Assembly: GCF_004614165.1 (NCBI RefSeq)
Contig: NZ_SPVG01000276.1
Coordinates: 1 to 57,966, forward strand
DNA: 57,966 nucleotides
Reading direction: 5' to 3'
Source: Duganella callida
GTDB taxonomy: Bacteria; Pseudomonadota; Gammaproteobacteria; Burkholderiales; Burkholderiaceae_D
Positions 8,182 to 15,856 of this stretch are shown piece after piece; position 1 is the stretch's first letter; every line of letters begins with the position of its first letter. The translations under genes and the position numbers were made by a program. The notes beneath the pieces were generated by a model. That model saw only the letters and a program-made list of their open reading frames with translations, was not told the origin of the DNA and made no database searches.

Positions 8182-8472
8182 TTAACGCCGCGTGAGCTGA
8201 TACTTTCTCAAAGCATCAATGAGTTCGTGGACGTCTTCGAGCAAAATGTGAGCACATTCAGCAGGTGTTTCAAAGCTACGGCTGCCCAGGCTAACAACTT
8301 GCATTCTTGCATCCACCCATAAGTCGCCGCTTTCGCTCTGGTCTATCAGCGATGCATGGGCGGTAGCAGTGTATTTTTCCAGACGAGGAGCGTCGCCGGA
8401 GGCCCATAAGCGTGGCGTGCAGGATATATCGATATCCCACCCGCTGTATTGCGATTCGAATCGCATTTCCAT
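8182..8472 (-). CDS. hypothetical protein, element left end
   Basis: 96 residues from the ATG at 8472, chosen because AGGAGG stands 4 nt upstream. No family recognised. Contains an even mix of charged and hydrophobic residues, one internal WDIDISCTPRLW segment and a helical C terminus (HILLEDVHELIDALRKYQL); no signal peptide or membrane segment. First gene inside the left end of the element, facing the attachment site. Confidence 0.6.
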   Translation of the reverse strand: MEMRFESQYSGWDIDISCTPRLWASGDAPRLEKYTATAHASLIDQSESGDLWVDARMQVVSLGSRSFETPAECAHILLEDVHELIDALRKYQLTRR

Positions 8473-8697
8473 GACACCTCCTTGCAGCATGATCGAGAGT
8501 ACCACATCGCATACCATATGACGTCTATTTTGCCGGCTGCGGTGTTAGTTAGCGATTTTTTGCAAGGGACGATCATGCTGAGAGGTCACATCCTATGATC
8601 TGGACTTTGACGTAGATTTAATTCCGCGCGATATGATGCGCACGCCTTGTCGTCGCCGGTGGTAGGGTGTTATGAACCAAACCACGCAGATGCCGAG

Positions 8698-8913
8698 ATG
8701 TCGAAAATTTCTGACCGCCGCGTGGATGCGCTAAGTGCCCGGACCATTGAGAACGCGCTCGTGATGGTCAAGCGCCATGGCATCGGGCCTGCTATAGATT
8801 ATCTGACCGAGAGCGGCATACCCCGACAGCTGGCACTTCGGGTTCTTACCGATCCAGCTTACCATCGTGGGCAACGTGTGCGGCGCGCGACGGGTCGGTC
8901 ATCAATTGAATGA
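8698..8913 (+). CDS. hypothetical small protein
   Basis: 71 residues from the ATG at 8698 (a TTG at 8647 would extend it by 17). Helical, basic, with the core IENALVMVKRHGIGPAIDYL and an Arg-rich tail. Not recognised beyond a general resemblance to small proteins of integrated elements. The ribosome site is weak, so the start is uncertain. Confidence 0.5.
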   Translation: MSKISDRRVDALSARTIENALVMVKRHGIGPAIDYLTESGIPRQLALRVLTDPAYHRGQRVRRATGRSSIE

Positions 8914-8989
8914 TCTGCCCTGATTATGCCTATCGAAATGAAAATGCCCGGGAGTACGGCCGGGCGAATGGTGGATATTCTGGATGGAG

Positions 8990-9460
8990 CTAAGCAGGCT
9001 TTACGACACCCAGGATATTTGCGCGCGAAACATCGTACATGCGGGCCAGAGCGCTGACGCTCTCGCCGGCGGCATACTTGGCGATGATGTCCGCGCGCTG
9101 CTCGGGTGTGGTCTTGGCTGGCCGGCCCAGCGTCTTGCCTTCGCTCTTGGCGCGGGCCAGGCCGGCGGCGGTGCGCTCCAGCAGCAGATCCCGCTCCATC
9201 TCGGCGAGCGCCGCCAGCATGCCGGGCGGCTCGAGACTCGGCCGCCCGCCACTCATCAAATGTTCCACCCTCACACTCTCATCCAAGCGTATCTCGATGG
9301 ATGGCTTGCAGGTTGCGCGTACTATGGCAGACGGCTGTACGGCCATCGACCTGATATGCACGCCGTAACGCTGCTGCCCGATGGCGGTCGACGGCGCCAG
9401 CTTCGGAAGGCGGTCGCCAACCACCATGACGGCGTACAGGTGCTTTTGTGGCGCCGCCAT
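8990..9460 (-). pseudogene. truncated serine resolvase (C-terminal part only)
   Basis: From about 9220 leftwards the reading is the end of a Tn3/Hin-type resolvase: MLAALAEMERDLLLERT, then AKSEGKTLGRP and a C-terminal helix-turn-helix (SVSALARMYDVSRANILGV). The catalytic serine domain that should precede it (about 110 residues) is missing; the 80 codons from 9460 to 9221 that are still in frame do not resemble a resolvase. It is therefore a 5'-truncated relic fused to unrelated sequence. A DNA-binding fragment could still be made from the internal ATG at 9220. Confidence 0.7.
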
Positions 9461-9520
9461 GGTGGCGAATGCGCGACCTTCGCCCGCACCAAGAACGCGC
9501 CTCCCAACTTTGATGATGAG

Positions 9521-9703
9521 TCACGCCGAACCACCTTTTACTAGTCGCAGGGCTGGAGCAGAATGGCGCGGGTAACGCTCTGCAAATCCCTCAAGGATGA
9601 GCAGTATTTGCTGCTGCGTTTGTTCGTCCATGGAAGCGAAGAGCTTTGCGACCCGAAGTTGGTCGGGCCTCAGTTCCGCCGGCGAGGAATCAATCAGCTT
9701 CAT
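9521..9703 (-). CDS. small protein, third gene of overlapped unit
   Basis: 60 residues. Its C terminus (ILEGFAERYPRHSAPALRLVKG) resembles the end of the first gene of the unit (ILAEEHPWRPSLRLVIGG), suggesting the two are related. Starts by an ATGA overlap with the gene before it. Not recognised as a known family; no membrane segment. Confidence 0.55.
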   Translation of the reverse strand: MKLIDSSPAELRPDQLRVAKLFASMDEQTQQQILLILEGFAERYPRHSAPALRLVKGGSA

Positions 9704-10146
9704 GCAGCGCCTCCATCCTTCAATGACCCAATGATGTTTTCTGCGGCCTCGCGCATCAAGGCGACGGCACGCGCGGCGCAGGTGGCAAAGCAGTTGATGG
9801 CCACCGCGGCTGGCGTCGAGCGCTCCATCTGGTCGAGCTTGTCGAATACCGCCTGCAGCAGCACGTCGGCGTGCTCGGCTTGCGTGAGGACGTCGACCGC
9901 TTGAGCTTCAATGTCGAGCAGATGCGGCGCCGGGCTGGCGCTGGTCGGCACGGTGGCCGGCACCGCCGTCGCCGCGGCGATGACAGCCGCTCGCTCATGG
10001 TGGCGCGTCATTCCCTCTCCAGCAATGCCGGCTCGCTCCAACTCAGCCCCGACGCGGGCCTGCTGTTGGACAGTCATAGCGCGTAGTATGGTTTTAATTA
10101 TGTAGTCGGAGTGATGCAGCTCCGTAAGCAAGGCGGCGACGGTCAT
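9700..10146 (-). CDS. helical protein, second gene of overlapped unit
   Basis: 148 residues from the ATG at 10146, which overlaps the stop of the first gene (ATGA); an earlier start at 10185 lies inside that gene and is less likely. Ala-rich and helical, with conserved-looking segments TVAALLTELHHSDYIIKTIL and AEHADVLLQAVFDKLDQM. No family recognised. Its stop overlaps the start of the 60-residue gene. Confidence 0.6.
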   Translation of the reverse strand: MTVAALLTELHHSDYIIKTILRAMTVQQQARVGAELERAGIAGEGMTRHHERAAVIAAATAVPATVPTSASPAPHLLDIEAQAVDVLTQAEHADVLLQAVFDKLDQMERSTPAAVAINCFATCAARAVALMREAAENIIGSLKDGGAA

Positions 10147-10442
10147 TTTGCGCCACCAATAACCAATCGCAAGGATGGCCGCCAAGGGTGCTCTTCCGCC
10201 AAAATGTCCATGGCGTTAGCAAAACCTTGCATCGATACGCGCCTCATTTCGGCCGATACTTCCCTGGCTGCAGTGAGGATGCGGACCGCCCAAGCCCGCT
10301 CGTCGTCAGTGAATTGGAACTCGACCTTGGATGGGTTATCAGCCGCTACGGTCAGCAAAGCAACCGCATCGCGCGATTTCGTATTTGCCGATTTGCGTGC
10401 TGGCCGGTCTTGGCCGGATTTGGGTGTGGTGGTGCGTGGCAT
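10143..10442 (-). CDS. small protein, first gene of overlapped unit
   Basis: 99 residues; the ATG at 10442 is preceded by AGGAGG at the right distance. A basic, Thr/Lys-rich N terminus (about 1-25) is followed by FQFTDDERAWAVRILTAAREV and a tail shared with the 60-residue gene at 9521-9703. Its size and tail suggest a small regulator of the element, but no domain is recognised. Confidence 0.6.
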   Translation of the reverse strand: MPRTTTPKSGQDRPARKSANTKSRDAVALLTVAADNPSKVEFQFTDDERAWAVRILTAAREVSAEMRRVSMQGFANAMDILAEEHPWRPSLRLVIGGAK

Positions 10443-10800
10443 GGTTGCCTCCTGTGCGGTTGGTGAACCGCTCCCTAGCGCTTCCAAACGAGGGGGAGCA
10501 GCGATGGCAAGGTTGGAAGACCGGCGCACAGGGAACCGGCAGGCATAAGCCTCCCTACCACCGCCGCTCATTGAAGGCACGGCAAGGTACGGACGAAAAA
10601 ATACCGCCTGTAGGCGGTTTCATCCGCCTGTGCAATTCGGGCTTCCAAACCCGTTCCCCTCTTTATCGGGGACGTTTTTAGAATAGACCCACGACCGGTA
10701 TTGCGTCAAGCGGTTTTCGTCGACTTGGATTTTAGCAGTATCATGGATCGCGGGGTTAAATAGTCAACTTTGCTTTATTAGCAAATCAAAGGAGAAGTGC
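10443..10800 (+). other. gene-free stretch with three successive hairpins
   Basis: Between the leftward three-gene unit and the rightward excisionase-like gene. On the plus strand three hairpins follow each other: 10603-10618 (ACCGCC/GGCGGT), 10638-10653 (CGGG/CCCG) and 10655-10672 (TCCCC/GGGGA), the last followed by GTTTTTA. This ends like a rho-independent terminator and could mark the 3' end of a small RNA. The promoter of the leftward unit must also lie here. AAAGGAG near the end serves the next gene. Confidence 0.5.
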
Positions 10801-11037
10801 ATGGATCATCCAGTCGTATGGGTCAAATTGGAGAAGTACATCGAGCTCACCGGCGACAGTATGGATGCGGTTCAGGCCCGGCGGAAAGTCGGGAAATGGC
10901 TCGATGGGAATCAGTGCAAAATTGTGGATGGGCGTCTGTGGATTAACCTCCCCGCAGCACAGCGCTGGGTTGAGGAGTGGGACGCCAGCGCGCCGATGCT
11001 CGTCAGTGGTGCGCCACCTGTGAAAAGGAGAAAATGA
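10801..11037 (+). CDS. excisionase-like DNA-binding protein
   Basis: 78 residues. The pattern VVWVKLEKYIELTGDS, then VGKWLDGNQ and DGRLWINL, then a Trp-rich helix, is that of phage-type excisionases and winged-helix DNA-bending proteins. AAAGGAG fixes the start. The stop overlaps the start of the DUF4224 gene (ATGA). In a P4-integrase element such a protein would direct excision; it lies 8 kb from the integrase, so control of the two genes must be separate. Confidence 0.65.
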   Translation: MDHPVVWVKLEKYIELTGDSMDAVQARRKVGKWLDGNQCKIVDGRLWINLPAAQRWVEEWDASAPMLVSGAPPVKRRK

Positions 11038-11216
11038 GCGATATGTTTTTGAAGGACGAGATAGCCACACTGACCGGCCGCGAGACGAAGAGCAAGCAAA
11101 CTGAGGCCCTTCGCAAAATGGCACTCCCGTTCTAGGTGAATGCGCATGACGCACCAGTCGTCCCGCGCTCTGCGATTGAAGGAAAACGCGAGCTGCCAAA
11201 ACCGGAGAAGCCATAA
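11034..11216 (+). pseudogene. DUF4224 gene interrupted by an amber codon
   Basis: Starts in ATGA overlap with the excisionase-like gene after AAAAGGAG. The reading begins MSDMFLKDEIATLTGRETKS and continues KQTEALRKMALPF, the DUF4224 pattern. A TAG at 11133-11135 then stops it; beyond it the same frame stays open for 26 codons (VNAHDAPVVPRSAIEGK) to a TAA at 11214-11216, exactly as the family continues. So it looks like one nonsense change in an otherwise intact 60-codon gene, or a programmed/suppressed stop. Confidence 0.75.
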
Positions 11217-11478
11217 TGGATAATGCCAGACTAAGATCCGTGCGCAATCCACGCTATCTTAGCGAGGAGGATGTGGCACTCTCACCGGGTACCGCAACAA
11301 GCGCCTACAGGCTGATCAGCTCGAAAAAATGGGCATCCCCTTTGCTTTGAACATTGTCCGCTAGCCGATTGTGCCAGTGGTCGCCATCGAGGTAAGTTAC
11401 GCTGCTGGGTACCGCGAACTGAAAGACTTCGAGGCCCACATGGCTGCCGTAAGAAAGAGGTACGGGATTTCAGGCTAA
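11216..11478 (+). pseudogene. second DUF4224 copy, frameshifted with an amber codon
   Basis: The ATG overlaps the TAA of the previous copy (TAATG). The N-terminal reading RYLSEEDVA breaks near 11275-11281; shifting by one base gives LTGYRNKRLQADQLEKMGIP, the DUF4224 core, then a TAG at 11362-11364, then PIVPVVAIE and a tail to the TAA at 11476. At least one lost base and one nonsense change are needed. A paralogue of the copy before it, in more advanced decay. Confidence 0.7.
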
Positions 11479-11624
11479 TAACCAGCGGAAGCTAGCGGAC
11501 TTCCGTTAAAGCACGGCGAGGTAATGGTACAAGCATGGTGCAAGCGCCGCACGCGTGGCGACAACTAGGCATGCATGGCCGTTCGGGGTGTCGTTTGTTT
11601 GAACGGCCCCCACGGTCCGCTACC

Positions 11625-11930
11625 TCAATCCCTCGCTCCGGCGCGGCGCTCCAGCCATTTTCTCCCGCCGTTGTCTAGGGCTTTGGCCACCACCGTCGCC
11701 GGCAGGCTGTACACCGTCGCCCAGGTGGCGCGGCCATCAGCAGTATTGGAAGGGAAGCTACTTGACTCAATGGGCCAGTTGTATTTGCGCTTGAGAGTTT
11801 TGACGATGGCGGCGAGCGACGTACGGCCCTGCAGCGGCTCGGCGCCGGTCTGGTCGGCGTCCGACAACAACACGGCCAAGACGGCACCGCGCGCGGTCAG
11901 TGGGCCGGGGAATTTGGGAGTTTTTGACAT
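11625..11930 (-). CDS. hypothetical protein
   Basis: 101 residues, basic. The middle (RTSLAAIVKTLKRKYNWPIES) and the end (ATVYSLPATVVAKALDNGGR) could form a helix-turn-helix unit, but no family is recognised. GATGGG just before the ATG is a fair ribosome site. A 9-bp inverted repeat (11999-12007 with 12015-12023) lies upstream in its presumed promoter region. Confidence 0.55.
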   Translation of the reverse strand: MSKTPKFPGPLTARGAVLAVLLSDADQTGAEPLQGRTSLAAIVKTLKRKYNWPIESSSFPSNTADGRATWATVYSLPATVVAKALDNGGRKWLERRAGARD

Positions 11931-12875
11931 CCCATCATTCTATCGGGTGGTCAATTCTGCGCCGCCGCAGAATTAGCGAGTTATCAATGTTCAATCACAA
12001 ATCACCCGGGTCTTGGGTGATTTCCAGCGAGCGCTCAACACCTATTGAGCATCCGTCCAACGACTGTTGCCGCCGAACGCGCACCAAATCGTGCAGATCA
12101 AATCCCGATGGGAACCGAGCGGTTTCCGCAACTCGTCCGTTCCAGCTTGGACAAATTGCGGACAGAATGCGGACGCGCGGTGCAGCGACGCCGGCGGAAC
12201 CGTCCTGTCACCCATCGGGGGCTGGGCGCGGAAGGAACTTGCAAGCCCCTTGCAAGGGCCATCGAAGGGTATCGAAAGGGTTCCCGCAAGCCTTCCAAAA
12301 GTGTTCCTGCAACGCACCTGCAACGCGTTACAGGCGTGTCGGTCACAGATGCGGCGGGCCTGCACCATCTCCTCAATTTTGAGGAGATGCCGGTAAATTC
12401 CTCCCGGGGCACGAGGAATCGCGAAACCTCGCGAGCGTTCGCGAATGGTGGCGCGTCCCCAGGGACAGGCGTTGATTGTCCCTGGGACAGTGCAGGGACA
12501 GCATTGGGACATTTCGGGGACTGGGGGGGAGCGGCGCCAGCGGACGCCGCCTTAAATCTCAGGAGGCTGGGTATGGGGGCGCTATGGGATTTCCCATACC
12601 GGGATTACCTCGGATTTAAACGTGCAGTGCGCGCGATGGGTCTACGGCGTTGCCGCACACCTACATGGAAGGCGAGATTGTCCCACTTCCAACCGATGCA
12701 GGATTTACCGCTTCGGCGCCGTCTGTCGAGAAGTTGAGAGGCGTTAGCTCACCCATATTTGATAGACTTGGGGCGGGATGCGCTCGCCTTGGAAACTGCA
12801 GGATTTCCTGTAGTTTTGACCTGCGGCCATCCTCAGATTGGGAAGCACGGCACCGACCAGCGCCAGCAACCAACA
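11931..12875. other. gene-free, palindrome-rich region
   Basis: No convincing gene in 945 nt. Many short perfect palindromes and inverted repeats are packed together: 11999-12023, CTTGCAAG at 12238-12245, CCCTTGCAAGGG at 12247-12258, CATCTCCTCAA with its complement at 12366-12389, ATTCCTC/GAGGAAT at 12397-12419, CTCGCGAG near 12428, GTCCCCAGGGAC and GTCCCTGGGAC at 12455-12488, and TATGGGA/TCCCATA at 12583-12598. Such density suggests a replication or transfer origin, a partition-like site or an RNA; none can be proved here. Confidence 0.55.
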
Positions 12876-13121
12876 TCACAGCGCGGATGACCTGCGCCGA
12901 AGTGCCTTGCTCAGCTTGTGCACCTTGGCCAGCGCCGCCGCGAGCTCGGCTTCGGCATCGGCCAGGCGCTGAGCGCGGCCGGCGTCGCCGCCCTTATCTG
13001 CATTGCGAGATGAGCTTGCCTTTCCGGCGTCAGTGCGCGGTCCGGTGGCCGCCTGCCATGGCTTCCAACGTGTAATCAGTGCGGCCTGCTTGGCGCGCGC
13101 GGCGTCGGTCCACCTGGGCAT
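12876..13121 (-). CDS. small basic protein with GPxTxxGKxxSxxNA motif
   Basis: 81 residues from the ATG at 13121, preceded by AGAGGTG. It contains WKPWQAATGPRTDAGKASSS followed by RNA, a motif seen in many small uncharacterised bacterial and element proteins, then a helical Lys/Arg-rich tail with coiled-coil character (AEAELAAALAKVHKL). Probably nucleic-acid binding; function unknown. Confidence 0.6.
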   Translation of the reverse strand: MPRWTDAARAKQAALITRWKPWQAATGPRTDAGKASSSRNADKGGDAGRAQRLADAEAELAAALAKVHKLSKALRRRSSAL

Positions 13122-13699
13122 GCTGTCACCTCTTGAAAAGTTCGTTTTGCTGCGCGTTCGGCGCAAAGCGCGTACTTATTCGGCAAAATAATTGGCGTAG
13201 CCGCCCTACCAAGCTTCGCCGCCCCGCATGAATGCTCACTCCCAGCATTGCTGGGCTGTTCGGCGCCGCGCACTTATCGGCGGTTCGCGGCGGGCATTCA
13301 TCCCGGCGGGCAGCATGGCAGGCGTCAAGGCCCTGTCAAAGAAAACCGTTCCCTGTTACCACACGCTCGAATAAATCCGTACCTTGACGACACCTGCATT
13401 GGTGCGCCTCGCCATTCATGCGGATCAATCTTGCTTTACGGCGTTGGCCCAGCGGGAGGACGCGGCAAACTCGCAACCCCAGTCAGCTCATGGGCCGCCG
13501 CCACTTACGGCCTGCTTCGTGTAGTAAAGCGCAGTAAAAGCTGGCCGGCATCTGTTGCGTTTGGCGTTGCGCAATCTGAGACTGCGAAAGCCGCTTTACT
13601 TTTAAATTCAAGGCGCTTCAGGTGATTTCAGTTGCGCTATTCCCGGTGCTTGGAAATGGCAGTTCGCACTGCGAACCAGGCGAACTTGCCAGGTGCGGA
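13122..13699. other. 578-nt stretch without a recognised gene
   Basis: Lies between the phage-virion-like gene (which ends at 13700) and the small basic protein gene. Open frames here (for example a 125-codon one on the plus strand) look random: no ribosome site and no family pattern. No terminator with a clear U-tract was found. Confidence 0.4.
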
Positions 13700-15130
13700 T
13701 TAGTGGAACCCCCCAGTTTTAGGGTCGTAAGTCAGCGTCCTGGATGTCGGACTCGAAGGCTGCGCGCCGGCGTCCCCAAAAATCTCATCCAACGAAGGCC
13801 GGGATTTTTGCGGGTAAAAAGGGCTCGGCACCTTGGTCGCGGTGGTGGGCGCCCCCTCCTTTGGATGCAGCTTATCAAGCAATGCTCGCCCTTCGTCTGA
13901 AAGGTACTTTTGATCGAAGTCATCCTTGCCGGTGGCGGCTCTGTATTGCCGACGGTAGCCGTCAAGTTGGCCGACCATCAATTGCTTGTACCGATTGATT
14001 ACGCCTTCCCACTGCGCGGGAGAGGCAGAAAGGTCCAGCGTACTTGCGATTTTCTGGCGGTCCGCCACCGCGCCAGGACCGTTCAAAACAGATTTGCTAA
14101 TTTCATCACCGACCAAGTGTCTGACCGCATCAACATCGGTAGGGGCTGGATTGCCGGTGGCTTGAGCGAGCGTATTGCCCAATTTGTTAATGAGTCGGAC
14201 GTCCCCGCTGTTGAGGGCTCTGACCGCATCCTGCAGGGTGTTGATGTGGTCCAGCGCGACACTGAAGGAACGAACCGAACTGCCGATAGTGCCAGTGCCG
14301 AAATCCTTTCCTCCTTTCAGTGCAACAGCATAGTCCGTTGCCGAGAGCTTGGGGTTGATCTGAAGCGCGCGCGCCATGATAGCCGACGCGCCAGGCGAGC
14401 GGAGGGCAGATCCGGACAGCGGCGCCAAGCGGCCATCTGCAATGGCCTGGGCGTTGAGCTCGATGACGGCGGGGTCCATCGCCTTGGCAGCAGCGGATAC
14501 GGCCCTGTCTTTTTCGCGTTCGCCCCGCTGGAAATCCTGCGATTTGCGCTGTATTTCCAAGTCGTGATCAAACCCCTGTTGCTGAGCCATCTCCTGCCGG
14601 CGAATTGCCTTATCCTGGGAAAACAGGTGGGCCACTTGCGACGGGTCCAAGTCGCCAGTATGGATCGCAGCTCGGATGTAGGTCTCGGGGTCCCTCTTGA
14701 ACTCATCGAATGCTGATGCAATCGTCGCTGGCTTGTTGGCCGCCACATCGCCGGCGGTCTGGTTGATCACTGCCTTCTGCGCTGGCGTTAGCGGCGTGCC
14801 GGTGCCGGTGTCGCCCGCCAGTGCATTGTCGTGAGCCGTGTAGATGTTGTTGGCCTGAGCTTGCGCGATGTCGTCACTGGCCTTATTGATCCTGGCGGCA
14901 CGCTCTTCCCGCATTTGATTGTACTCAGCGATGCGGGCCTCCTTTTGGAAGGCCAGGATGGTCATCTCCTTCTGCGTCTGCAACTTGGCCATGGCCTCGT
15001 CGCGCTCCTTCTGCTGCTGTGCGAGCGTGGCGTCACGGTCAGCCTGGTCCCGTCGCTGAATCTCCTGATTGATCGACTGCACACCGGCGTCGCCGGCGGC
15101 AGCCAGTACTGATGCAATGATACCTGCCAT
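13700..15130 (-). CDS. phage internal-virion/DNA-ejection-like protein
   Basis: 476 residues. The N terminus (MAGIIASVLAAAGDAGVQS) is a short hydrophobic helix, followed by a long charged coiled coil (about 20-95) and a C-terminal region carrying SSVRSFSVALDHINTLQDAV, GNTLAQATGNPAPT and RYKQLMVGQLDGYRRQYRAA. This architecture and the C-terminal motif recall internal virion or ejection proteins of podophage-like prophages; the resemblance is from memory and not searched. AGGTG precedes the ATG. It is the last and largest gene after the relaxase operon, on the same strand, 51 nt past the 110-residue gene. No capsid, portal or tail genes accompany it, which makes it unusual cargo. Confidence 0.55.
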   Translation of the reverse strand: MAGIIASVLAAAGDAGVQSINQEIQRRDQADRDATLAQQQKERDEAMAKLQTQKEMTILAFQKEARIAEYNQMREERAARINKASDDIAQAQANNIYTAHDNALAGDTGTGTPLTPAQKAVINQTAGDVAANKPATIASAFDEFKRDPETYIRAAIHTGDLDPSQVAHLFSQDKAIRRQEMAQQQGFDHDLEIQRKSQDFQRGEREKDRAVSAAAKAMDPAVIELNAQAIADGRLAPLSGSALRSPGASAIMARALQINPKLSATDYAVALKGGKDFGTGTIGSSVRSFSVALDHINTLQDAVRALNSGDVRLINKLGNTLAQATGNPAPTDVDAVRHLVGDEISKSVLNGPGAVADRQKIASTLDLSASPAQWEGVINRYKQLMVGQLDGYRRQYRAATGKDDFDQKYLSDEGRALLDKLHPKEGAPTTATKVPSPFYPQKSRPSLDEIFGDAGAQPSSPTSRTLTYDPKTGGFH

Positions 15131-15181
15131 TTTTTCACCTATTTGAGAGTTGTCGCTTATGAATTAAGTTGCTGCTTCGCT

Positions 15182-15511
15182 TTATCCTAGGATTGCCACA
15201 GCCTTTTTGCCTGGTTCGGCTAAGAGCGCCGCGGTGCCGTTCACATCGATGACGTCGGCAGCCTGCAGGTGCCCGCGCTGTTTGGGGCAGAGGCGTGCCA
15301 GTTCACGCAGGGCGGCCAGTTCCTTGCGCTTGAGTTCGGTCAGCTGGCGGCCGGTGTCGTTCTGCTGGATGACGCGCTGAAGGCACCATGCGCCGTCGCC
15401 ACCGGCGCGCAGTTGGGCATCGATGCGGCGCTTTTCTTTGCCTGCGGCCAGACGGCGGAGATGCATGGTGTACCAACGCAGTGCCGCGCCTATCAGTTCT
15501 CGTTCGACCAT
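15182..15511 (-). CDS. hypothetical protein downstream of relaxase
   Basis: 109 residues. Highly helical and basic (LRRLAAGKEKRRIDAQL, LTELKRKELAALRELARL). A GTG one codon earlier (15514) is an alternative start; TGAGG lies upstream. Nine nucleotides after the stop of the previous gene, so it belongs to the relaxase operon. Unknown family. Confidence 0.6.
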   Translation of the reverse strand: MVERELIGAALRWYTMHLRRLAAGKEKRRIDAQLRAGGDGAWCLQRVIQQNDTGRQLTELKRKELAALRELARLCPKQRGHLQAADVIDVNGTAALLAEPGKKAVAILG

Positions 15512-15520
15512 CACAGCGCC

Positions 15521-15856
15521 TCAGTCGTCGACAAACGGGCCGATGCGGTCGAATAGTGCCCGCAGCGCGGGCAGGCCGGCTGCGTCGCACGCCTCCCTGG
15601 CCATGGCGCCGATGCGGGGAGTCATATTCCCGCGCAGCAGCAGCGTTTCCAGAATGTCGCACTTCTTGTAGCCGCCGGCGCGGGCCGCAGCGGGGATGCC
15701 GTACATCGCGTTGCGGGCGAACTGCATGCCCTCCGGCGGGACTAATTCCCCTTCGCCCATGTCGCCGTCTGCTGATAAGACACAGCCACTGATTACGAGG
15801 ATTTCCGGACCGCCAAGGGTGGCAGCCTCACCGTTGCGGTAGGTAGTTTGGTTCAT
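15521..15856 (-). CDS. hypothetical protein overlapping relaxase gene end
   Basis: 111 residues. Starts 29 nt inside the 3' end of the relaxase gene in another frame. N-terminal half is acidic and beta-rich, C-terminal half helical (ILETLLLRGNMTPRIGAMAR, ALRALFDRIGPFVDD). No known family. The overlap ties its translation to that of the relaxase. Confidence 0.6.
   Translation of the reverse strand: MNQTTYRNGEAATLGGPEILVISGCVLSADGDMGEGELVPPEGMQFARNAMYGIPAAARAGGYKKCDILETLLLRGNMTPRIGAMAREACDAAGLPALRALFDRIGPFVDD

Noticed and set aside
12045-12737. 230-codon rightward frame in the palindrome-rich stretch
   Set aside because: Runs through inverted repeats, has no ribosome site and no protein-like conservation pattern; treated as non-coding.
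13248-13625. 125-codon rightward frame
   Set aside because: No ribosome site, random-looking composition, no neighbour logic.
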